64,000 nucleotides of DNA from Kuschelorhynchus macadamiae (taxonomy: Eukaryota > Arthropoda > Insecta > Coleoptera > Curculionidae), in the NCBI GenBank assembly GCA_030620095.1, contig JAUTXW010000108.1, forward strand, positions 434,001 to 498,000, read 5' to 3'. The notes below the pieces were generated by a model that searched no databases, was not told where the DNA came from, and saw nothing but the letters and a program-made list of their open reading frames with translations. This document shows, piece after piece, positions 56,550 through 64,000 of this stretch (within the stretch, counting starts at the first letter, position 1; the number at the start of each line of letters is the position of its first letter). A program made the translations under genes and the position numbers.

Positions 56550-58155
56550 TCTACTACTCTCTAGAATTTGTTATAGAAAAAAAATCCTTTAAAGAAATTA
56601 TGTATAACTTACTAGAAAGTCTTTTGACAAAAAAAAACAAACGGTAAAGAATGCCAGCAACCCTAAAATATAATATCTTTTGATTTCTAGACAACAGTTC
56701 CAATCTCGTATTCTTCTCATGCCTGAAAGTCAGTACCGTTAAAAGAAATGATTGTTACAACTGGCAATTTGTCATATTTTAGAGAACCAAATATACAAAA
56801 ATGAATATTCAAAAATCTTGTAATTTCGAATATCGGAATCAGTAATCTCGCAAATTACGTCACTTCGGAAAAACATTTTTTTTTTGACGACCTGGACTCA
56901 GACCCACAATAGTTATTTGTGTTATAAAGATTGGAAAAATGATCATTATGAAACTGGCCGTGAATATGATCAGATGAGATGTTAGGTGTCTCATAATTAT
57001 TGTTTTCTATCCGAATAACATACAAAAGATTGTGTACATTTTGTTAAAAAATATTCCCGAAATATAGGTAGCCAATCACTAAAACTTAATCTAGAAATAT
57101 TTCTTGATATAACGATTTTTTTTTTAAATGTCACCACAAGAGGTTCAGAATTAAATAAAATCCAATTTAAATGTAATAGAGTGTTTTTGTTTTTTCTATA
57201 TTTAGTCTGACATGTCCCTATGAACTTGGGCAAGTAAGAAACAAATTTGATTGCCCATCAATATCTAGAACCAAACTATGATATTTTTCAATTTGGTGGC
57301 CATGAATCTTCACACTCACTATATACGACTTTCTGTATTTTGTATAGTTAGGTATGTTTCAGTAGTTCTATACTGACACCCTCTAGAAAACTGACACGAG
57401 AAACTAGAAAAAATTCCTATTGAGCATTTCCATTGCCGCATATGACAAGGCAAATAACAACGAACACCAGAAATAATAACCGTAATTCAAAAACGTACAA
57501 CAGAAACATACGAAATTCGTAAAAAGCACACGGACCTAAATCGTGGCTGCGTGCTCCCCGTCCGCCATCTTGAAGAGGCAATTAGCAATTCTGATTCGCA
57601 TTTGTTTATTCGAAACGGACAGACAAAAGAATATCGGTGACATATTTAAATATTTAAGTAACGAGACCAGACGTTATTAAAACAGCTTGACGGGAAGATG
57701 TCTAAACAAATCGTCATGGTAACGAAGGTAAAGCAGGGTCGGATTCAAATTAAGTTGACCAGGAATGTGTCCATTCATTTAATAAATTGGCAAAAAGGTA
57801 TCTTATATCGTATTGTTCGTGATGTTTGTATTCATTTTGTAATAATAAAGTTGAACCTTAAGTAAAATATTGTCATTCTTATGTACCCTAAAAAGTGGTA
57901 CCTACTAAAAATTCATGGTACACTGATTTAAATCAGAATTAGGGGTAAAAATGACAAGTTTGTTCTTTATCGACAACATCTATGTTCATTTTAATTTTTT
58001 GTATTTTGAGGTGTCCTTTTTTACTTCAGTATTTAGCAAATTTAACCATGTATTATCAAATATAATTAACGGAACAAGATGTTAAACAATTATCTTTATT
58101 TAACAACATAAAGGCTTTCTTTTATTCTTCGCATTTTAATTTTATGATTGTTATC
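56550..58155. other. No recognisable gene
   Basis: A+T-rich. The part 57520-57760 is slightly richer in G+C but shows no sustained frame. Confidence 0.4.
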
Positions 58156-58159
58156 TAGT

Positions 58160-58480
58160 GCATGTTGGCTATTTTTTATTGTTCTGTAATTTTTTGGCTA
58201 ATGGCCTAGAGGTAAATGTAAAATTTATTGCATTGACACAGAATTTCATAAATAACATTTTTTGTATTTTTTTTTGGTTTTTGCTTCTAAGAGTATTCTG
58301 TGTCTTAAAGACCGTTCTTATGTAAAAACGTTTACCTATTCGTTTTATTTTATCTGATAAGTTAGCTATGTATGGTATAAGGTTTGTAATTGGTCTATTT
58401 TGGATTTGTTTGATTTTCAAATTCATATTAACATTTTTCAATAAAATCATTAGTATAATTGTCTTATCTTGAAACATCTT
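58160..58480 (-). pseudogene. PLE fragment of another family
   Basis: The minus strand reads LIPYIANLSDKIKRIGKRF, IRTVFKTQNTLRS and, near the end, MKFCVNAINFTFTSRPLAKK. The first part matches the linker before the GIY-YIG domain in PLEs (IPYI...FKTxNTLR). The second is an eroded nuclease start (IPCxCxxxYIGETSRPL). No catalytic residue can be vouched for. Confidence 0.6.
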
Positions 58481-58554
58481 TTATACAAATTTTTCCTTCA
58501 ACAAAATTTTGATGTTTGCAAATTATTTTTGATCTATCATATAGAGTCCTAACT

Positions 58555-58690
58555 CCTAACACTGGAATCTGTGGTGGAAGATGGATCAAAATACAAGAGT
58601 TCTAACCACACTATACCACAACTTGTTACGTTCTGGACGCGCGTTTCGCTAACCAAGTTAGCATCATCAGCAGATGATATAAACTAAAGT
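58555..58690 (-). repeat. PLE terminal repeat
   Basis: Matches the arms at 44248-44457, including GTGGTGGAAGAT, AATACAAGAGTTCTAACCAC and TACCACAACTTGTTACG, and contains the intact ribozyme below. Confidence 0.8.
58632..58674 (-). ncRNA. Hammerhead ribozyme, type I, in PLE copy 2 3' end
   Basis: On the minus strand: TCTG (58674-58671), CTGATGA (58670-58664), T, GCTAAC-TTG-GTTAGC, GAAA, ACG/CGT helix III, GTC (58638-58636), CAGA (58635-58632). TCTG and CAGA pair perfectly as helix I, and helix II has six pairs. Every core base expected in a hammerhead is present; the only oddity is the extra T between A9 and helix II. It lies about 65 bp past the PLE stop. Confidence 0.88.
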
Positions 58691-58740
58691 AACTTATCCT
58701 TACCGAGACTATTTATAGGTAAATGTGGTCACACTTGGTT

Positions 58741-59720
58741 TCATCCGACTGCACCGTTGTCAAGTAAACAATAGAGGGAACTATTGGGAATAGGCCCTCT
58801 GTCTTTATTTAGTGCTTTCTTACCACATTTAACTATTTCTATACTCTCAAATGCATCCAATAATCTATTATTAGATACATTTTTAATCAACTTAAGATTA
58901 TTTATTCCTATTTGGTGATTGTTTTCCAAAGCATGTTGGGCAACGCTTGACTTTTCTGTTCTTCCGTCTCTTAAATGTGCAAGGTGTTCTTTAAAAATAT
59001 TTATGGAGCGTTTAGTTTGCCCAACATATTTTAGATCGCAGTCATTACAGCTAATTTCATAGATGCCACTCCTGTCCTTCAAGTCGACTTTGTCTTTAGG
59101 GTTTCCAAGGAGATTTTTCAAACTGTTCTCCGTTTTGTAGGCTACTCTAAAACCTACGTTTTTAAATACTTTTTCTAGACCTCTCGTATATCTCATCATA
59201 TGGGATTACTATGAACTTATTGGGAGCCTCAGGTGCTTGAAGACTAGTGGCATTTTTTAACATTTTCTTATGCTTATGTCTATTTACTAATTTATGTACA
59301 AAATTATCATTATATCCATTACTTTTAGCTATATTTTTAATCCGATTCATTTCATTGTTAAAACGTTCTTTACTTAATGGAAAATTGACTAACCTGTGAG
59401 TGAAGAAATGAAATACTGCCATTTTGTGTTGACGGCTATGAAATGAGTCGGTTGTTATACACCTATCAGTATTAGTAAATTTCCTATAAATATCGAATTC
59501 TAATTTGTCGTTATTTCTAATAACTAACGTGTCGAGAAAAGGTAATCGCCCATAGTTCTCCTTTTCGTACGTAAAATTAATGGAAGGATATTTATTGGTT
59601 AATGTTTTTAAGAAAGTGTCCAAATTTTCTGTTTTAGTATCAAAAATAGCAAATGTATCGTCTACGTATCTATACCACACCCTTGGGAAATACTTGAGTT
59701 CTTTTTTGTATTGGGTTTTT
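58741..59720 (-). pseudogene. Penelope-like element copy 2, 3' two thirds
   Basis: The minus strand reads FPRVWYRYVDDTFAIFD (RT motif C, intact YVDD), LPFLDTLVIRNNDKLEFD, HRLVNFPLSKERFNNEMN, NGYNDNFVHKLVNRHKHKK and LQAPEAPNKFIVIPYD. After a one-base shift near 59195 comes the GIY-YIG nuclease RSGIYEISCNDCDLKYVGQT, RSINIFKEHLAHLRDGR and SVAQHALENNHQIG, ending at TGA 58741-58743. Apart from that shift this part is open and is less decayed than copy 1. RT motifs A and B are on the other strand at 59757-60167. Confidence 0.88.
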
Positions 59721-59760
59721 AACTCAAGTATTTCCCAAGGGTGTGGTATAGATACGTAGA
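59661..59760. repeat. Perfect 40-bp inverted repeat with 20-bp loop at the PLE inversion point
   Basis: 59661-59700 (TCTACGTATCTATACCACAC...) and 59721-59760 (...GTGTGGTATAGATACGTAGA) are exact inverse complements around a 20-bp loop. Both arms come from the same stretch of the PLE, equivalent to 36583-36612 and neighbours in copy 1. Confidence 0.92.
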
Positions 59761-60167
59761 CCTATTGTTTCAGCTGTTGGATCACCAACGTACAATATTT
59801 CAAAATGGTTAGTAGGAGAATTCAGCAAATTAAATATCTCGTACGATAACTTTGAGGTTACTAACTCGTTAGAATTCTTAGATAAAATTAAGAATGTTCA
59901 TTTAAAAGAAGGTGAAATTTTAATCTTTTGATGTAAGCTCATTGTTTTCTAGTGTACACATACCACTAGCTTCAGAGTACCTAAAGGGACTACTTGAATA
60001 TATTAATATCAAGAAAGAAATGATTGAATATTTGCTTCTCACAAAATTTTGTATGAATCAAAATTTTTTTCAGTTCAACAATAATATTATAAACAACTTG
60101 AGGGAACTGCGATGGGCAATTGCTTATCTCCATTCCTTGCAAATTTGTTTATGGGTAGATTAATATA
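59757..60167 (+). pseudogene. Penelope-like element copy 2, inverted 5' part
   Basis: Matches copy 1 from about 36149 to 36557: PIVSAVGSPTYNISKWLV at the start, IDVSS-like motif A with a one-base loss, and GNCLS region frame-shifted. It stops at GTTTATGGGTAGATTA, exactly where the minus-strand part begins in element coordinates. It therefore belongs to the same insertion in reversed orientation. Confidence 0.88.
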
Positions 60168-60169
60168 AT

Positions 60170-60690
60170 TATAATAATTAATGCATTCTATAACTCAAAA
60201 TCAATCCGCGGTGGACAATTTTGATTGTTGAGTTCGTAATCTGGATAGTTTTTTTTTCGTATTTCTTGACTAGTGTAATTTAAAATCAGAGAGAAACAAT
60301 TTAGCATACCTAGGTTTGTTTGAATCAGAGCAGATTAATGATAATTCTATTCTTTGTTTTAAATTGTTGTGTTTATATAATTTTTAAATATCTGTTAGTT
60401 AGGTTTGTAATTTTTATTTATTAACTTATTTATTTTTTTGTACACATGTATAATTATATATATATTTAGTATCCACTATTGTTTTTGCTAAAATGTACTG
60501 CTTATATTTATGTCGAAAAAGTACGTATTTTCTTGTTTTCGGCCCGGAAGATGTCAGGTTATTCCATTAGTTGTCGTAGCTGTTTTACTAAAAGTTAACT
60601 AGATTTTTAGAAAGCATTTTCAAATTCTTCACACAAAAGTACACATGGCTTCTAGAATTTTTTTTAAATGGTTGTTTAGGTTAAAAAAGG
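60170..60690. other. No recognisable gene
   Basis: Very A+T-rich, with no repeat or frame of note. Confidence 0.45.
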
Positions 60691-61220
60691 AGGGGTGTTT
60701 AGTTTATGCTGGATGTCCCTGTACATGCGTATATATCCGATAGAGGCGTGAAAAAATGCATCCCCGAATCGGTCATAAAGCATTTCGCCGACATACTTGC
60801 CCCGATAACAAGCTCTAAACGCGTCACATTATATGATCGTACAAGTCATATAACAGGTCATAATTCTGTTATGGTATTCGAGATGGCCCCATTCGGGATT
60901 CCGTGCGTGCCCAAGATTTGGAGTCGATCTTTATGAGTTTGCAAATGCCTTTTCGGCAGTTAACCGACTGTCTTTTACGAGGTGTTCGAGATTGTTTTTA
61001 ATCGGTCGCTGGAATTGTTTTCGGGATGGCGACCGATTGTTTCGTACTTTTTTTCTTGGGAGTTTAACTACTTTTTAGCTCAGCCCTTCGTTCGTGCTGC
61101 ATTTGCCGTTCAACGGTGTGGTGCAGCAAGAGCAAAATTCGTTCGTTGGTCTTGCTTCATTTTTACTTTAAATTATTTACAAGGTTTTCATTAGTTGCAT
61201 TCTTGTATTATCCACTGAAG
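60691..61220 (+). other. Unidentified, less A+T-rich segment with open frames
   Basis: Open frames at 60706-60936 (VPVHAYISDRGVKKCIPESV, SKRVTLYDRTSHITGHNSV) and 60982-61194 show no domain I recognise. Composition differs from its flanks. It may be part of an unrecognised element or old coding sequence. Confidence 0.25.
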
Positions 61221-61249
61221 CAAATCTTTTAAGAAATTTGGCTGTGTCG

Positions 61250-61672
61250 GGATAAATTATTGAGTTTTATTGGCCCCAAAAAAAATCGAGTGGCGTTAAG
61301 TCGGGAGAGCGAGCGGGCCACTCAATAGGATGTTGCCGATTTACCTCTTTGAAAATGTTTAATTACAAAATTACTTTACTGGCATGTCGTAGGGTGGCGG
61401 AGCATCGTCTTGATGAAAAGTCCATCTTTCAACGCGTTACCGATTGCCTTCATCGATAATAACAGATGTTACTAGATTCATGGCGTTTTTTTAACAACTT
61501 TAATTGACAGATGAAAAGAGTAGGCTAACGATATTGTTTCCATATTTTTATTTCAAGGATGCGGGGTCTGTATCTCCCGAAAAATCATGGAACTAGAATC
61601 TGACCAGTACTGACGGTTATATCTATTAACTATATTAAGGAAAAATGAACATTCGTCAACGTAAGCTTGATT
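61250..61672 (-). pseudogene. DD41D-type transposase catalytic fragment, decayed
   Basis: The minus strand reads YVDECSFFLNIVNRYNRQYW (D1), MIFREIQTPHP, then after stops WTFHQDDAPPPYDMPVK (D2 area) and, after a one-base shift, IEWPARSPDLTPLDFF (D3). N- and C-termini are missing. Its upstream end joins directly to LINE reverse transcriptase sequence. Confidence 0.72.
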
Positions 61673-62065
61673 ACAGATGACCGAATTAATTATCAGTTGC
61701 TCTTTACAACCCATAGAGTCTTTAGCACAACCCTTTTACTGTATAGATATTATTTTGTTGTGTTCACAATGTGTCTATATTTTTAAAGTTATAAGCTTAC
61801 AAAGCGTTGGAAGGCAAGTAATTGGGTGATATTTAGAAGGATCGAGCGTGTTGCTTCGGTCTTTTGGAAGAAAATAGGTAACTCCTTGAGAAAGGAAAGA
61901 TGGCGTATTGTGGGGTTCCTGAATTAGATTATTAAGAAAAAATACCAATTTTGTGTGTGTAACCTTGAGTTTCTTTAACCAGTAATTATGGGCCTGGGGC
62001 TTTCCAGTTGTGTACTATTTTAAGGATGCTGGTAATTTCCTTAGTTGTGACAACATTATACTGCA
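61673..62065 (-). pseudogene. RLE-type LINE reverse transcriptase fragment
   Basis: The minus strand reads TKEITSILKIVHNWKAPGP, NYWLKKLKVTHTK-like text, TPSFLSQGVTYFLPKDRSNT, LDPSKYHPITCLPTLCKL, and GCAKDSMGCKEQLIINSVIC. These are the first RT blocks (WKAPGPD, YRPIxxLPTLYK, QKGC...G.KEQL) of the same general LINE type as the C-terminal pieces at 16.9-19.0 kb. Stops are present. It is fused at 61672 to transposase sequence. Confidence 0.72.
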
Positions 62066-62500
62066 TTTAGTTATATTCCCAAGCAGTTATATTTTCTACT
62101 TCAATCCGACTTGCGCTTAAATTAGACGTTACAGAGGTAGATAATTGCTCCTTCCAAAAATGAAAAAAATTAAAACAGTGAGTGCAGTTTATTTTGATAG
62201 ACTAGAACCATTTTTTCCAAATATTTTTTTCATGGGTAAGTTTATTACAGCTTAGTGCTGATGATGTAATAAATTAAGATTTTAACTGTAAACCTAACCT
62301 AAAATTTCGAGTGTTTGATAACTCTGTTAGTGGAAAATCACCGGTTCGTCTCTCCTCCGCTTAGAGGAGAAAAGCACAGGCGTTCTGGAATATAGATGGA
62401 GTAACATTCACAATTATTCTAGAAATCTGCCGAATGAGTACATACGAAAGGAAAAACGGAGAATAAAAAATGAAAAATACAACCGTTAAGATCCGAATTC
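62066..62500. other. No recognisable gene
   Basis: A+T-rich, possibly the 5' flank of the pogo element that follows. Confidence 0.35.
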
Positions 62501-62509
62501 AGGGCTGGG

Positions 62510-63960
62510 TACTGCAGTGGTAGCAAAGATAGTAAATCATAGAATAAAACTTCAAAAGCGTGGCTTTGCACCTACGAGGGAAGAAGTAAGAGGGATGGCA
62601 TATAATTCAGCAGATCGCCTTGGAATACAGATGAAGTTTAATCAAGAAAAAGGTAAACTCCTTTTTATTTTTCGAACAAAAATTACCTATACCTAAATTA
62701 ATTTTTTAGGCAAAGCTGGCTTCAAATGGTTGGAGTCTTTTTTACGACGGTGACCCGATATTGTTATTCGACAAGCCGAAAATATACGGGTTACGGGAAT
62801 GTCAAAAGAAACTGTCGGTAGCTACTTTAGTGAAACATTTTGATTGAACATTCATTATTTGATAAACTAGGAAACATATTGAACGACGACGAGATTATAG
62901 ATGGATTCCAATTAAATACAAGGGCAAGTCAAATTTTAGCATAAACAGGGTCAAAAGTATGTCTTAAGTCTAGGCGCAAAGGGGCAAAACAATTACGGTG
63001 CTTTTTTGTCGTAATGCAGAAGGTGTGTACAAACCACCCTATTGCATTTTTAAGAGAAAAAATATAAAGAACTGGTATAATGGAATGCCTCCCAGTTCTG
63101 AGATAGAGTCGGCTTATGTAAACTTGGAAATCTATTTCCATTGGCTCAAAGATTATTTGATGTTTGATGTCCAAGGAAGCCAATCGGAAAAACCTTGCTG
63201 ATTGTTGATGGTTATACATCTCATATTATCAACCTTGAGAAGCTAAAATTTGCCGAACAGAATGACACTATTCTGTTTTGCTTGCCCTCGCCCACGCCGC
63301 ACAATTTGCAACCCCCTAGACAGTGTATGTTTTAAATCTTTAAAAGGATTTTATTACGAGACTTGCAGACAGTGGATAAGAAATAATCCAAATAAAAAAT
63401 TAAATCGATTCCAATTTGGGAAGCTATTGGGTAAGTGGTGGGGTAAAGCAACCACGGTGCAGAATGCAGTCTCAGTTTTTACAAACAGCGCCTTGAATTG
63501 TGCCTTTTAATCTGAATGCAATACCAGATTATGCGTTTCTGACTCCAGAAAATCGTAATGCAGCAATAGCTCCAGACAGCCCGACACAAAAACTAGAAGA
63601 AAATCCGCAACCAGGGCCATAAGCATTGCTACACTAGTGAAACCCACTGAGGAAGAAGACAAGCTCTAGAAAATATTTCTTCTGATCCATTATTAATCCA
63701 ATTGTTAAAAGAGCCCGCAAAATTATGGCAGATATAGGAAACAAACAATCTCACGAATTAAAAATCAGAAAAATTCTACGGAAATAAAAAAAAGACAAAG
63801 AAAGTAACTCCATTGCTTCGAAAGGAATCTTCATCATCAGACTCTAAATGCTGATTGCACGAGTTTTGTACATCATTTGAAAACCTCTGACAAACTTGTA
63901 GCAAGATCCGCGCACGTAAGAAAACCGTTAAAAAAGTTAGTCTCTTCTACCATAGATGGC
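62510..63960 (+). pseudogene. pogo/jerky-type DDE_1 transposase with an intron, decayed
   Basis: VAKIVNHRIKLQKRGFAPTR and EEVRGMAYNSADRLGIQMKF lead to a GT-AG intron at 62653-62709. Splicing gives NQEK-GKAGFKWLESFLRR, a CENP-B-type helix-turn-helix, then VIRQAENIRVTGMSKETVG. The DDE domain is broken by stops; GVYKPPYCIFKRKNIKNWY, CLLIVDGYTSHIINLEKLKF (D2) and FCLPSPTPHNLQPPRQ (D3 region, Asp lost) are readable. The C-terminus near 63700-63960 is Lys/Ser-rich. The right end runs towards the window edge, so the element border is not seen. Confidence 0.75.
62653..62709 (+). other. Spliceosomal intron inside the pogo pseudogene
   Basis: AAAAAG|GTAAAC at the donor and ATTTTTTAG|GC at the acceptor; joining restores EKGKAGFKW without a break. 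Confidence 0.75.
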
Positions 63961-64000
63961 CTATCCACTTCCACATAGTGGAGGAGGGAAGGTCCCCCTT

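Noticed and set aside
57520..57760. Possible host exon or promoter in a slightly G+C-richer patch
   Set aside because: No open frame longer than chance, and no splice or initiator pattern I could defend.

Overview
The window reads as A+T-rich arthropod, most likely insect, nuclear DNA. The signs are spliceosomal GT-AG introns inside transposase genes, Tc1/mariner elements with TA target duplications, pogo elements, Penelope-like elements (PLEs) with GIY-YIG domains, Crypton-type tyrosine recombinases, and non-LTR retrotransposons with a restriction-like endonuclease. The insect order cannot be fixed from this sequence. I see no convincing host gene, rRNA, functional tRNA or CRISPR array. Almost everything recognisable is a transposable element at some stage of decay.

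Layout. 0-1.6 kb: DD41D (rosa-like) transposon remnant. 3.0-3.6 kb: PLE C-terminus with a hammerhead-like end. 5.06-7.48 kb: complete but broken DD41D element. 8.3-9.3 kb: tandem repeats. 9.9-12.4 kb: two different tyrosine-recombinase pseudogenes. 13.85-16.49 kb: second DD41D family with long inverted repeats. 16.6-19.0 kb: three truncated LINE copies joined at ATT runs. 20.8-21.6 and 23.1-24.4 kb: internally deleted pogo elements. 25.0-26.7 kb: duplications, a hairpin and a DD41D derivative. 29-32 kb: tandem duplications and a MITE. 35.37-38.23 kb: a TIR element split by a PLE copy. 38.23-40.68 kb: near-intact DD41D element. 41.35-44.1 kb: nearly complete pogo element. 44.25-44.46 kb: PLE ends in inverted orientation. 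46.05-48.46 and 54.40-56.55 kb: two copies of a Tc1/mariner element with very long D-E spacing. 48.7-49.4 kb: third tyrosine-recombinase remnant. 45.36 and 51.97 kb: two related G+C-rich segments, the best candidates for host sequence. 58.2-60.2 kb: PLE remnants including a 5'-inverted copy. 61.2-62.1 kb: transposase and LINE fragments. 62.5-64 kb: another pogo pseudogene.

Most notable points. (1) PLE ends at 37.57-37.61 kb (+) and 58.63-58.67 kb (-) carry a complete type I hammerhead ribozyme core with very short helix III; several decayed relatives occur elsewhere. (2) The DD41D element at 38.2-40.7 kb encodes a 344-residue spliced transposase lacking only the last residues, so it was probably active recently. 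(3) DD41D inverted repeats are modular, built from smaller TA-flanked CAGGGTG...CACCCTG units. (4) Each of three tyrosine-recombinase genes has an inverted repeat 180-330 bp upstream of its start, a candidate recombination site. (5) The 58.7-60.2 kb PLE has a twin-priming-like inversion with a perfect 40-bp fold-back.

All coordinates, translations and spacings were worked out by eye. Family names rest on motif recognition, not on database searches.
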